Shown here in pieces: positions 27,486 to 41,730 of a stretch of DNA of 64,000 nt. A program made the position numbers and the translations under genes. The notes beneath the pieces are model-generated. The model worked only from the letters and a program-made list of their open reading frames with translations. It did no database searches and was not told the origin of the DNA. Position 1 is the stretch's first letter. The number at the start of each line of letters is the position of its first letter. The stretch covers positions 744,001-808,000 of the forward strand of contig CAUVYP010000583.1 of the NCBI GenBank assembly GCA_963556195.1, read 5' to 3'. The DNA is from Sepiola atlantica. Lineage: Eukaryota; Mollusca; Cephalopoda; Sepiida; Sepiolidae.

Positions 27486-30400
27486 TATATGTTTTGTTGT
27501 TTAATGTTAACAATCATCACCTTGAATTGTTGATTATATGTTTTGTTGTTAAATGTTAACAATCATCACCTTGAATTGTTGATTATATGTTTTGTTGTTA
27601 AATGTTAACAATCATCACCTTGAATTGTTGATTATATGTTTTGTTGTTAAATGTTTACAATCATCACCTTGAATTGTTGATTATTTGTTTTGTTGTTAAA
27701 TGTTAACAATCATTACCTTGAATTGTTGATTATTTGTTTTGTTGTTAAATGTTAACAATCATTACCTTGAATTGTTGATTATATGTTTTGTTGTTAAATG
27801 TTAACAATCATCACCTTGAATTGTTGATTATATGTTTTGTTGTTAAATGTTAACAATCATCACCTTGAATTGTTGATTATATGTTTTGTTGTTAAATGTT
27901 AACAATCATTACCTTGAATTGTTGATTTATATGTTTTGTTGTTAAATGTTAACAATCATCACCTTGAATTGTTGATTATATGTTTTGTTGTTAAATGTTT
28001 ACAATCATCACCTTGAATTGTTGATGATATGATTTGTTGTTAAATGTTAACAATCATTACCTTGAATTGTTGATTATATGTTTTGTTGTTAAATGTTAAC
28101 AATCATCACCTTGAATTGTTGATTTCTTTGTTTTGTTGTTAAATGTTAACAATCATCACCTTGAATTGTTGATTATATATTTTGTTGTTAAATGTTAACA
28201 ATCATTACCTTGAATTGTTTATTTATATTTTTGTTGTTAAATGTTAACAATCATCACCTTGAATTGTTGAGTATATGTTTTGTTGTTAAATGTTAACAAT
28301 CATTACCTTGAATTGTTGATTATATGTTTTGTTGTTAAATTTTAACAATCATTACCTTTAATTGTTGATTATATGTTTTGTTGTTAAATGTTAACAATCA
28401 TCACCTTGAATTGTTGATTATATGTTTTGTTGTTAAATGTTAACAATCATTACCTTGAATTGTTGATTATATGTTTTGTTGTTAAATGTTAACAATCATT
28501 ACTTTGAATTGTTGATTATATGTTTTGTTGTTAAATGTTAACAATCATTACCTTGAATTGTTTATTTATATGTTTTCTTGTTAAATGTGAACAATCATTA
28601 CCTTGAATTGTTGATTATACGTTTTGTTGTTAAATGTTAACAATCATCACCTTGAATTTTTGATTTATATGTTTTGTTGTTAAATGTTAACAATCATTAC
28701 CTTGAATTGTTGATTTATATGTTTTGTTGTTAAATGTTAACAATCATCACCTTGAATTGTTGATTTATATGTTTTGTTGTTAAATGTTAACAATCATCAC
28801 CTTGAATTGTTGATTATATGTTTTGTTGTTAAATGTTAACAATCATCACCTTGAATTGTTGATTTCTTTGTTTTGTTGTTAAATGTTAACAATCATCACC
28901 TTGAATTGTTGATTATATGTTTTGTTGTTAAATGTTAACAATCATTACCTTGAATTGTTTATTTATATGTTTTGTTGTTAAATGTTAACAATCATCACCT
29001 TGAATTGTTGATTATATGTTTTGTTGTTAAATGTTAACAATCATTACCTTGAATTGTTGATTATATGTTTTGTTGTTAAATTTTAACAATCATTACCTTT
29101 AATTGTTGATTATAGGTTTTGTTGTTAAATGTTAACAATCATCACCTTGAATTGTTGATTATATGTTTTGTTGTTAAATGTTAACAATCATTACTTTGAA
29201 TTGTTGATTATATGTTTTGTTGTTAAATGTTAACAATCATTACCTTGAATTGTTGATTATATGTTTTGTTGTTAAATGTTAACAATCATTACCTTGAATT
29301 GTTTATTTATATGTTTTGTTGTAAAATGTTAACAATCATTACCTTGAATTGTTGATTTTACTTTTGTTGTTTAATGTTAACAATCATCACCTTGAATTGT
29401 TGATTTATATGTTTTGTTGTTAAATGTTAACAATCATTACCTTGAATTGTTGATTGATATGTTTTGTTGTTAAATGTTAACAATCGTCACCTTGAATTGT
29501 TGATTATATGTTTTGTTGTTAAATGTTAACAATCATCACCTTGAATTGTTGATTATATGTTTTGTTGTTAAATGTTAACAATCATTACCTTGAATTGTTG
29601 ATTATATGTTTTGTTGTTAAATGTTAACAATCATCACCTTGAATTGTTGATTATATGTTTTGTTGTTAAATGTTAACAATCATCACCTTGAATTGTTGAT
29701 TATATGTTTTGTTGTTAAATGTTTACAATCATCACCTTGAATTGTTGATTATTTGTTTTGTTGTTAAATGTTAACAATCATTACCTTGAATTGTTGATGA
29801 TATGATTTGTTGTTAAATGTTAACAATCATTACCTTGAATTGTTGATTATATGTTTTGTTGTTAAATGTTAACAATCATCACCTTGAATTGTTGATTTCT
29901 TTGTTTTGTTGTTAAATGTTAACAATCATCACCTTGAATTGTTGATTATATATTTTGTTGTTAAATGTTAACAATCATTACCTTGAATTGTTTATTTATA
30001 TTTTTGTTGTTAAATGTTAACAATCATCACCTTGAATTGTTGAGTATATGTTTTGTTGTTAAATGTTAACAATCATTACCTTGAATTGTTGATTATATGT
30101 TTTGTTGTTAAATTTTAACAATCCTTACCTTTAATTGTTGATTATATGTTTTGTTGTTAAATGTTAACAATCATCACCTTGAATTGTTTATTATATGTTT
30201 TGTTGTTAAATGTTAACAATCATTACCTTGAATTGTTGATTATATGTTTTGTTGTTAAATGTTAACAATCATTACTTTGAATTGTTGATTATATGTTTTG
30301 TTGTTAAATGTTAACAATCATTACCTTGAATTGTTTATTTATATGTTTTCTTGTTAAATGTTAACAATCATTACCTTGAATTGTTGATTATACGTTTTGG

Positions 30401-33400
30401 TGTTAAATGTTAACAATCATCACCTTGAATTGTTGATTTATATGTTTTGTTGTTAAATGTTAACAATCATTACCTTGAATTGTTGATTTATATGTTTTGT
30501 TGTTAAATGTTAACAATCATCACCTTGAATTGTTGATTTATATGTTTTGTTGTTAAATGTTAACAATCATCACCTTGAATTGTTGATTATATGTTTTTTT
30601 GTTAAATGTTAACAATCATTACCTTGAATTGTTGATTATATGTTTTGTTGTTCAATGTTAACAATCATTACCTTGAATTGTTGATTTATATGTTTTGTTG
30701 TTTAATGTTAACAATCATCACCTTGAATTGTTGATTATATGTTTTGTTGTTAAATGTTAACAATCATCACCTTGAATTGTTGATTATATGTTTTGTTGTT
30801 AAATGTTAACAATCATCACCTTGAATTGTTGATTATATGTTTTGTTGTTAAATGTGTACAATCATCACCTTGAATTGTTGATTATTTGTTTTGTTGTTAA
30901 ATGTTAACAATCATTACCTTGAATTGTTGATTATTTGTTTTGTTGTTAAATGTTAACAATCATTACCTTGAATTGTTGATTATATGTTTTGTTGTTAAAT
31001 GTTAACAATCATCACCTTTAATGGTTTATTATATGTTTTGTTGTTAAATGTTTACAATCATCACCTTGAATTGTTGATTATATGTTTTGTTGTTAAATGT
31101 TAACAATCATTACCTTGAATTGTTGATTTATATGTTTTGTTGTTAAATGTTAACAATCATCACCTTGAATTGTTGATTATATGTTTTGTTGTTAAATGTT
31201 TACAATCATCACCTTGAATTGTTGATGATATGATTTGTTGTTAAATGTTAACAATCATTACCTTGAATTGTTGATTATATGTTTTGTTGTTAAATGTTAA
31301 CAATCATTACCTTGAATTGTTGATTATATGTTTTGTTGTTAAATTTTAACAATCATTACCTTTAATTGTTGATTATATGTTTTGTTGTTAAATGTTAACA
31401 ATCATCACCTTGAATTGTTGATTATATGTTTTGTTGTTAAATGTTAACAATCATTACCTTGAATTGTTGATTATATGTTTTGTTGTTAAATGTTAACAAT
31501 CATTACCTTGAATTGTTGATTATACGTTTTGTTTTTAAATGTTAACAATCATCACCTTGAATTGTTGATTTATATGTTTTGTTGTTAAATGTTAACAATC
31601 ATCACCTTGAATTGTTGATTTATATGTTTTGTTGTTAAATGTTAACAATCATCACCTTGAATTGTTGATTTATATGTTTTGTTGTTAAATGTTAACAATC
31701 ATCACCTTGAATTGTTGATTATATGTTTTGTTGTTAAATGTTAACAATCATTACCTTGAATTGTTGATTATATGTTTTGTTGTTCAATGTTAACAATCAT
31801 TACCTTGAATTGTTGATTTATATGTTTTGTTGTTTAATGTTAACAATCATCACCTTGAATTGTTGATTATATGTTTTGTTGTTAAATGTTAACAATCATC
31901 ACCTTGAATTGTTGATTATATGTTTTGTTGTTAAATGTTAACAATCATCACCTTGAATTGTTGATTATATGTTTTGTTGTTAAATGTTTACAATCATCAC
32001 CTTGAATTGTTGATTATTTGTTTTGTTGTTAAATGTTAACAATCATTACCTTGAATTGTTGATTATTTGTTTTGTTGTTAAATGTTAACAATCATTACCT
32101 TGAATTGTTGATTATATGTTTTGTTGTTAAATGTTAACAATCATCACCTTTAATTGTTGATTATATGTTTTGTTGTTAAATGTTTACAATCATCACCTTT
32201 AATTGTTGATTATATGTTTTGTTGTTAAATGTTAACAATCATTACCTTGAAATGTTTATTTATATGTTTTGTTGTTAAATGTTTACAATCATTACCTTGA
32301 ATTGTCGATTATACGTTTTGTTGTTAAATGTTAACAATCATCACCTTGAATTGTTGATTTATATGTTTTGTTGTTAAATGTTAACAATCATTACCTTGAA
32401 TTGTTGATTTATATGTTTTGTTGTTAAATGTTAACAATCATCACCTTGAATTGTTGATTTATATGTTTTGTTGTTAAATGTTAACAATCATCACCTTGAA
32501 TTGTTGATTATATGTTTTGTTGTTAAATGTTAACAATCATCACCTTGAATTATTGATTATATGTTTTGTTGTTAAATGTTAACAATCATTACCTTGAATT
32601 GTTGATTTATATGTTTTGTTGTTAAATGTTAACAATCATCACCTTAAATTGTTGATTGATATGTTTTGTTGTTAAATGTTAACAATCGTCACCTTGAATT
32701 GTTGATTATATGTTTTGTTGTTAAATGTTAACAATCATCACCTTGAATTGTTGATTATATGTTTTGTTGTTAAATGTTAACAATCATTACCTTGAATTGT
32801 TGATTATATGTTTTGTTGTTCAATGTTAACAATCATTACCTTGAATTGTTGATTTATATGTTTTTTTGTTTAATGTTAACAATCATCACCTTGAATTGTT
32901 GATTATATGTTTTGTTGTTAAATGTTAACAATCATCACCTTGAATTGTTGATTATATGTTTTGTTGTTAAATGTTAACAATCATCACCTTGAATTGTTGA
33001 TTATATGTTTTGTTGTTAAATGTTTACAATCATTACTTTGAATTGTTGATTGATATGTTTTGTTGTTAAATGTTAACAATCGTCACCTTGAATTGTTGAT
33101 TATATGTTTTGTTGTTAAATGTTAACAATCATTACCTTGAATTGTTTATTTATATGTTTTGTTGTTAAATGTTAACAATCATTACCTTGAATTGTTGATT
33201 ATATGTTTTGTTGTTAAATGTTAACAATCATTACCTTGAATTGTTGATTATATGTTTTGTTGTTAAATGTCAACAATCATTACCTTGAATTGTTTATTTA
33301 TATGTTTTGTTGTTAAATGTTAACAATCATCACCTTGAATTGTTGATTATATGTTTTGTTGTTAAATGTTAACAATCATTACCTTGAATTGTTGATTATA

Positions 33401-36400
33401 TGTTTTGTTGTTAAATGTTAACAATCATTACCTTTAATTGTTGATTATATGTTTTGTTGTTAAATGTTAACAATCATCACCTTGAATTGTTGATTATATG
33501 TTTTGTTGTTAAATGTTAACAATCATTACCTTGAATTGTTGATTATATGTTTTGTTGTTAAATGTTAACAATCATTACCTTGAATTGTTGATTATATGTT
33601 TTGTTGTTAAATGTCAACAATCATTACCTTGAATTGTTTATTTATATGTTTTGTTGTTAAATGTTAACAATAATCACCTTGAATTGTTGATTATATGTTT
33701 TGTTGTTAAATGTTAACAATCATCACCTTGAATTGTTGATTATATGTTTTGTTGTTAAATGTAAACAATCATTACCTTGAATTGTTGATTTATATGTTTT
33801 GTTGTTAAATGTTAACAATCATCACCTTGAATTGTTGATTATATGTTTTGTTGTTAAATGTTAACAATCATCACCTTGAATTGTTGATTATATGTTTTGT
33901 TGTTAAATGTTAACAATCATTACCTTTAATTGTTGATTTATATGTTTTGTTGTTAAATGTTAACAATCATCACCTTGAATTGTTGATTATATGTTTTGTT
34001 GTTCAATGTTAACAATCATTACCTTGAATTGTTGATTATATGTTTTGTTGTTAAATGTTAACAATCATTACCTTAAATTGTTGATTTATATGTTTTGTTG
34101 TTAAATGTTAACAATCATCACCTTGAATTGTTGATTTCTTTGTTTTGTTGTTAAATGTTAACAATCATCACCTTGAATTGTTGATTATATGTTTTGTTGT
34201 TAAATGTTAACAATCATTACCTTGAATTGTTTATTTATATGTTTTGTTGTTAAATGTTAACAATCATCACCTTGAATTGTTGATTATATGTTTTGTTGTT
34301 AAATGTTAACAATCATTACCTTTAATTGTTGATTATATGTTTTGTTGTTAAATGTTAACAATCATCACCTTGAATTGTTGATTATATGTTTTGTTGTTAA
34401 ATGTTAACAATCATTACTTTGAATTGTTGATTATATGTTTTGTTGTTAAATGTTAACAATCATTACCTTGAATTGTTGATTATATGTTTTGTTGTTAAAT
34501 GTTAACAATCATTACCTTGAATTGTTGATTTATATGTTTTGTTGTTAAATATTAACAATCATTACCTTGAATTGTTGATTTTACTTTTGTTGTTAAATGT
34601 TAACAATCATCACCTTAAATTGTTGATTTATATGTTTTGTTGTTAAATGTTAACAATCGTCACCTTGAATTGTTGATTATATGTTTTGTTGTTAAATGTT
34701 AACAATCATCACCTTGAATTGTTGATTATATGTTTTGTTGTTAAATGTTAACAATCATTACCTTGAATTGTTGATTATATGTTTTGTTGTTCAATGTTAA
34801 CAATCATTACCTTGAATTGTTGATTTATATGTTTTGTTGTTTAATGTTAACAATCATCACCTTGAATTGTTGATTATATGTTTTGTTGTTAAATGTTAAC
34901 AATCATCACCTTGAATTGTTGATTATATGTTTTGTTGTTAAATGTTAACAATCATCACCTTGAATTGTTGATTATATGTTTTGTTGTTAAATGTGTACAA
35001 TCATCACCTTGAATTGTTGATTATTTGTTTTGTTGTTAAATGTTAACAATCATTACCTTGAATTGTTGATTATTTGTTTTGTTGTTAAATGTTAACAATC
35101 ATTACCTTGAATTGTTGATTATATGTTTTGTTGTTAAATGTTAACAATCATCACCTTTAATGGTTTATTATATGTTTTGTTGTTAAATGTTTACAATCAT
35201 CACCTTGAATTGTTGATTATATGTTTTGTTGTTAAATGTTAACAATCATTACCTTGAATTGTTGATTTATATGTTTTGTTGTTAAATGTTAACAATCATC
35301 ACCTTGAATTGTTGATTATATGTTTTGTTGTTAAATGTTTACAATCATCACCTTGAATTGTTGATGATATGATTTGTTGTTAAATGTTAACAATCATTAC
35401 CTTGAATTGTTGATTATATGTTTTGTTGTTAAATGTTAACAATCATTACCTTGAATTGTTGATTATATGTTTTGTTGTTAAATTTTAACAATCATTACCT
35501 TTAATTGTTGATTATATGTTTTGTTGTTAAATGTTAACAATCATCACCTTGAATTGTTGATTATATGTTTTGTTGTTAAATGTTAACAATCATTACCTTG
35601 AATTGTTGATTATATGTTTTGTTGTTAAATGTTAACAATCATTACCTTGAATTGTTGATTATACGTTTTGTTTTTAAATGTTAACAATCATCACCTTGAA
35701 TTGTTGATTTATATGCTTTGTTGTTAAATGTTAACAATCATCACCTTGAATTGTTGATTTATATGTTTTGTTGTTAAATGTTAACAATCATCACCTTGAA
35801 TTGTTGATTTATATGTTTTGTTGTTAAATGTTAACAATCATCACCTTGAATTGTTGATTATATGTTTTGTTGTTAAATGTTAACAATCATTACCTTGAAT
35901 TGTTGATTATATGTTTTGTTGTTCAATGTTAACAATCATTACCTTGAATTGTTGATTTATATGTTTTGTTGTTTAATGTTAACAATCATCACCTTGAATT
36001 GTTGATTATATGTTTTGTTGTTAAATGTTAACAATCATCACCTTGAATTGTTGATTATATGTTTTGTTGTTAAATGTTAACAATCATCACCTTGAATTGT
36101 TGATTATATGTTTTGTTGTTAAATGTTTACAATCATCACCTTGAATTGTTGATTATTTGTTTTGTTGTTAAATGTTAACAATCATTACCTTGAATTGTTG
36201 ATTATTTGTTTTGTTGTTAAATGTTAACAATCATTACCTTGAATTGTTGATTATATGTTTTGTTGTTAAATGTTAACAATCATCACCTTTAATTGTTGAT
36301 TATATGTTTTGTTGTTAAATGTTTACAATCATCACCTTGAATTGTTGATTATATGTTTTTTTGTTAAATGTTAACAATCATTACCTTGAAATGTTTATTT

Positions 36401-37355
36401 ATATGTTTTGTTGTTAAATGTTTACAATCATTACCTTGAATTGTCGATTATACGTTTTGTTGTTAAATGTTAACAATCATCACCTTGAATTGTTGATTTA
36501 TATGTTTTGTTGTTAAATGTTAACAATCATTACCTTGAATTGTTGATTTATATGTTTTGTTGTTAAATGTTAATAATCATCACCTTGAATTGTTGATTTA
36601 TATGTTTTGTTGTTAAATGTTAACAATCATCACCTTGAATTGTTGATTATATGTTTTGTTGTTAAATGTTAACAATCATCACCTTGAATTATTGATTATA
36701 TGTTTTGTTGTTAAATGTTAACAATCATTACCTTGAATTGTTGATTTATATGTTTTGTTGTTAAATGTTAACAATCATCACCTTAAATTGTTGATTGATA
36801 TGTTTTGTTGTTAAATGTTAACAATCGTCACCTTGAATTGTTGATTATATGTTTTGTTGTTAAATGTTAACAATCATCACCTTGAATTGTTGATTATATG
36901 TTTTGTTGTTAAATGTTAACAATCATTACCTTGAATTGTTGATTATATGTTTTGTTGTTCAATGTTAACAATCATTACCTTGAATTGTTGATTTATATGT
37001 TTTTTTGTTTAATGTTAACAATCATCACCTTGAATTGTTGATTATATGTTTTGTTGTTAAATGTTAACAATCATCACCTTGAATTGTTGATTATATGTTT
37101 TGTTGTTAAATGTTAACAATCATCACCTTGAATTGTTGATTATATGTTTTGTTGTTAAATGTTTACAATCATTACTTTGAATTGTTGATTGATATGTTTT
37201 GTTGTTAAATGTTAACAATCGTCACCTTGAATTGTTGATTATATGTTTTGTTGTTAAATGTTAACAATCATTACCTTGAATTGTTTATTTATATGTTTTG
37301 TTGTTAAATGTTAACAATCATTACCTTGAATTGTTGATTATATGTTTTGTTGTTA
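27453..37355 (+). repeat. 9,903-bp tandem duplication, copy 2
   Basis: This copy directly abuts copy 1. About 33 further bases (to 37,388) still match the start of copy 2, which is the usual ambiguity at a junction between homologous monomers. After 37,388 the sequence does not restart the unit. It continues with what would have followed copy 1's end, as expected when an unequal exchange inserts one extra unit. Confidence 0.93.
30543..34681 (+). repeat. Nested 4,139-bp duplication, unit A in second large copy
   Basis: This is the +9,903 counterpart of 20,640-24,778, with the same unit order and rare markers. GTGTAC is at 30,854, ACGTTTTGTTTTTAA at 31,524 and the TATGTTTTTTTG run at 32,856. 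Confidence 0.85.
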
Positions 37356-37635
37356 AATGTTAACAATCATTACCTTGAATTGTTGATTATATGTTTTGTT
37401 GTTAAATGTCAACAATCATTACCTTGAATTGTTTATTTATATGTTTTGTTGTTAAATGTTAACAATCATCACCTTGAATTGTTGATTATATGTTTTGTTG
37501 TTAAATGTTAACAATCATTACCTTGAATTGTTGATTATATGTTTTGTTGTTAAATGTTAACAATCATTACCTTTAATTGTTGATTATATGTTTTGTTGTT
37601 AAATGTTAACAATCATCACCTTGAATTGTTGATTT
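34682..37635 (+). repeat. Nested 4,139-bp duplication, unit B in second large copy
   Basis: This matches 30,543-33,496 at +4,139 and, unlike the first B copy, is not cut at the equivalent of 27,485. TAAATGTCAA at 33,264 pairs with 37,403. At about 37,635 a single T is gained (GATTTATATG for GATTATATG), and the offset becomes 4,140. It becomes 4,189 near 37.8 kb, where one whole C-type monomer is extra. B-private markers are at 35,714, about 36,355 and 36,571. Confidence 0.85.
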
Positions 37636-39080
37636 ATATGTTTTGTTGTTAAATGTTAACAATCATTACCTTGAATTGTTGATTATATGTTTTGTTGTTA
37701 AATGTTAACAATCATTACCTTGAATTGTTGATTATATGTTTTGTTGTTAAATGTCAACAATCATTACCTTGAATTGTTTATTTATATGTTTTGTTGTTAA
37801 ATGTTAACAATCATCACCTTGAATTGTTGATTATATGTTTTGTTGTTAAATGTTAACAATAATCACCTTGAATTGTTGATTATATGTTTTGTTGTTAAAT
37901 GTTAACAATCATCACCTTGAATTGTTGATTATATGTTTTGTTGTTAAATGTAAACAATCATTACCTTGAATTGTTGATTTATATGTTTTGTTGTTAAATG
38001 TTAACAATCATCACCTTGAATTGTTGATTATATGTTTTGTTGTTAAATGTTAACAATCATCACCTTGAATTGTTGATTATATGTTTTGTTGTTAAATGTT
38101 AACAATCATTACCTTTAATTGTTGATTTATATGTTTTGTTGTTAAATGTTAACAATCATCACCTTGAATTGTTGATTATATGTTTTGTTGTTCAATGTTA
38201 ACAATCATTACCTTGAATTGTTGATTATATGTTTTGTTGTTAAATGTTAACAATCATTACCTTAAATTGTTGATTTATATGTTTTGTTGTTAAATGTTAA
38301 CAATCATCACCTTGAATTGTTGATTTCTTTGTTTTGTTGTTAAATGTTAACAATCATCACCTTGAATTGTTGATTATATGTTTTGTTGTTAAATGTTAAC
38401 TATCATTACCTTGAATTGTTTATTTATATGTTTTGTTGTTAAATGTTAACAATCATCACCTTGAATTGTTGATTATATGTTTTGTTGTTAAATGTTAACA
38501 ATCATTACCTTTAATTGTTGATTATATGTTTTGTTGTTAAATGTTAACAATCATCACCTTGAATTGTTGATTATATGTTTTGTTGTTAAATGTTAACAAT
38601 CATTACTTTGAATTGTTGATTATATGTTTTGTTGTTAAATGTTAACAATCATTACCTTGAATTGTTGATTATATGTTTTGTTGTTAAATGTTAACAATCA
38701 TTACCTTGAATTGTTGATTTATATGTTTTGTTGTTAAATATTAACAATCATTACCTTGAATTGTTGATTTTACTTTTGTTGTTAAATGTTAACAATCATC
38801 ACCTTAAATTGTTGATTTATATGTTTTGTTGTTAAATGTTAACAATCGTCACCTTGAATTGTTGATTATATGTTTTGTTGTTAAATGTTAACAATCATCA
38901 CCTTGAATTGTTGATTATATGTTTTGTTGTTAAATGTTAACAATCATTACCTTGAATTGTTGATTATATGTTTTGTTGTTCAATGTTAACAATCATTACC
39001 TTGAATTGTTGATTTATATGTTTTGTTGTTTAATGTTAACAATCATCACCTTGAATTGTTGATTATATGTTTTGTTGTTA
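37636..39080 (+). repeat. Continuation of unit B, offset 4,189
   Basis: This stretch matches 33.5-34.9 kb (and 23.6-25.0 kb) with one added monomer near 37.8 kb. Markers are a TTACCTTAAATT unit at 34,074/38,263 and the short GATTTTACTTTTG unit at 24,671/38,763 (offset 14,092). The match ends near 39.08 kb. There this copy has two C-type units before a TGTTTAC unit, while the other copies have three before a GTGTAC unit. Confidence 0.8.
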
Positions 39081-40030
39081 AATGTTAACAATCATCACCT
39101 TGAATTGTTGATTATATGTTTTGTTGTTAAATGTTTACAATCATCACCTTGAATTGTTGATTATTTGTTTTGTTGTTAAATGTTAACAATCATTACCTTG
39201 AATTGTTGATTATTTGTTTTGTTGTTAAATGTTAACAATCATTACCTTGAATTGTTGATTATATGTTTTGTTGTTAAATGTTAACAATCATCACCTTGAA
39301 TTGTTGATTATATGTTTTGTTGTTAAATGTTAACAATCATCACCTTGAATTGTTGATTATATGTTTTGTTGTTAAATGTTAACAATCATTACCTTGAATT
39401 GTTGATTTATATGTTTTGTTGTTAAATGTTAACAATCATCACCTTGAATTGTTGATTATATGTTTTGTTGTTAAATGTTTACAATCATCACCTTGAATTG
39501 TTGATGATATGATTTGTTGTTAAATGTTAACAATCATTACCTTGAATTGTTGATTATATGTTTTGTTGTTAAATGTTAACAATCATCACCTTGAATTGTT
39601 GATTTCTTTGTTTTGTTGTTAAATGTTAACAATCATCATCTTGAATTGTTGATGATATATTTTGTTGTTAAATGTTAACAATCATTACCTTGAATTGTTT
39701 ATTTATATTTTTGTTGTTAAATGTTAACAATCATCACCTTGAATTGTTGAGTATATGTTTTGTTGTTAAATGTTAACAATCATTACCTTAAATTGTTGAT
39801 TATATGTTTTGTTGTTAAATTTTAACAATCATTACCTTTAATTGTTGATTATATGTTTTGTTGTTAAATGTTAACAATCATCACCTTGAATTGTTGATTA
39901 TATGTTTTGTTGTTAAATGTTAACAATCATTACCTTGAATTGTTGATTATATGTTTTGTTGTTAAATGTTAACAATCATTACTTTGAATATTGATTATAT
40001 GTTTTGTTGTTAAATGTTAACAATCATTAC
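39081..40030 (+). repeat. Block matching 27.6-28.55 kb (offset 11,480)
   Basis: From the TGTTTAC unit at 39,131 (27,651) through GATGATATG at 39,503 (28,023), GATTTCTTTG at 39,601 (28,121) and GAGTATATG at about 39,749, the order equals that of the 27.6-kb region. Private differences include CATCATCTTG and GATGATATAT near 39,640-39,660 and TTAAATT near 39,790. A one-base-shorter unit (GAATATTGATT) lies near 39,987, after which the offset is 11,479. Divergence is higher than in the 9.9-kb pair. Confidence 0.78.
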
Positions 40031-41149
40031 CTTGAATTGTTTATTTATATGTTTTCTTGTTAAATGTTAACAATCATTACCTTGAATTGTTGATTATACG
40101 TTTTGTTGTTAAATGTTAACAATCATCACCTTGAATTGTTGATTTATATGTTTTGTTGTTAAATGTTAACAATCATTACCTTGAATTGTTGATTTATATG
40201 TTTTGTTGTTAAATGTTAACAATCATCACCTTGAATTGTTGATTTATATGTTTTGTTGTTAAATGTTAACAATCATCACCTTGAATTGTTGATTATATGT
40301 TTTGTTGTTAAATGTTAACAATCATCACCTTGAATTGTTGATTATATGTTTTTTGTTAAATGTTAACAATCATTACCTTGAATTGTTGATTATATGTTTT
40401 GTTGTTCAATGTTAACAATCATTACCTTGAATTGTTGATTTATATGTTTTGTTGTTTAATGTTAACAATCATCACCTTCAATTGTTGATTATATGTTTTG
40501 TTGTTAAATGTTAACAATCATCACCTTGAATTGTTGATTATATGTTTTGTTGTTAAATGTTAACAATCATCACCTTGAATTGTTGATTATATGTTTTGTT
40601 GTTAAATGTTTACAATCATCACCTTGAATTGTTGATTATTTGTTTTGTTGTTAAATGTTAACAATCATTACCTTGAATTGTTGATTATTTGTTTTGTTGT
40701 TAAATGTTAACAATCATTACCTTGAATTGTTGATTATATGTTTTGTTGTTAAATGTTAACAATCATCACCTTTAATGGTTTATTATATGTTTTGTTGTTA
40801 AATGTTTACAATCATCACCTTGAATTGTTGATTATATGTTTTGTTGTTAAATGTTAACAATCATTACCTTGAATTGTTGATTTATATGTTTTGTTGTTAA
40901 ATGTTAACAATCATCACCTTGAATTGTTGATTATATGTTTTGTTGTTAAATGTTTACAATCATCACCTTGAATTGTTGATGATATGATTTGTTGTTAAAT
41001 GTTAACAATCATTACCTTGAATTGTTGATTATATGTTTTGTTGTTAAATGTTAACAATCATTACCTTGAATTGTTGATTTATATGTTTTGTTGTTAAATG
41101 TTAACAATCATCACCTTGAATTGTTGATTATATGTTTTGTTGTTAAATG

Positions 41150-41730
41150 TTAACAATCATCACCTTGAATTGTTGATTTATATGTTTTGTTGTTAAATGT
41201 TAACAATCATCACCTCGAATTGTTAATTATATGTTTTGTTGTAAAATGTTAACAATCATCACCTTGAATTGTGGATTATATGTTTTGTTGTTAAATGTTA
41301 ACAATCATTATATTGAATTGTTGATTATATGTTTTGTTGTTAAATGTTAACAATCATTACCTTTAATTGTTGATTATATGTTTTGTTGTTAAATGTTAAC
41401 AATCATCACCTTGAATTGTTGATTTATATGTTTTGTTGTTAAATGTTAACAATCATTACCTTGAATTGTTGATTATATGTTTTGTTGTTAAATGTTAACA
41501 ATCATTACTTTGAATTGTTGATTATATGTTTTGTTGTTAAATGTCAACAATCATTACCTTGAATTGTTTATTTATATGTTTTGTTGTTAAATGTTAACAA
41601 TCATCACCTGGAATTGTTGATTATATGTTTTGTTGTTAAATGTTAACAATAATCACCTTGAATTGTTGATTATATGTTTTGTTGTTAAATGTTAACAATC
41701 ATCACCTTGAATTGTTGATTATAGGTTTTG
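41150..41730 (+). repeat. Module with CACCTCGAATT, GTGGATT and CACCTGGAATT units
   Basis: Three rare units occur in this order: CACCTCGAATTGTTAATT at 41,211, GTGGATT near 41,270 and CACCTGGAATT at 41,604. The same order is found at 59,388-59,790 (offset about 18,177) and again at about 62,640-63,045. A TTATATTGAATT unit near 41,310 is private to this copy. The module therefore links the middle of the window to the right-end duplication. Confidence 0.75.

Noticed and set aside
27440..27490. Pure assembly error as the cause of the 9.9-kb duplication
   Set aside because: This is possible and not excluded. However, the ordered, partly diverged nested units and the in-register junction also fit a real unequal exchange, so I kept it as a finding with read-based tests.
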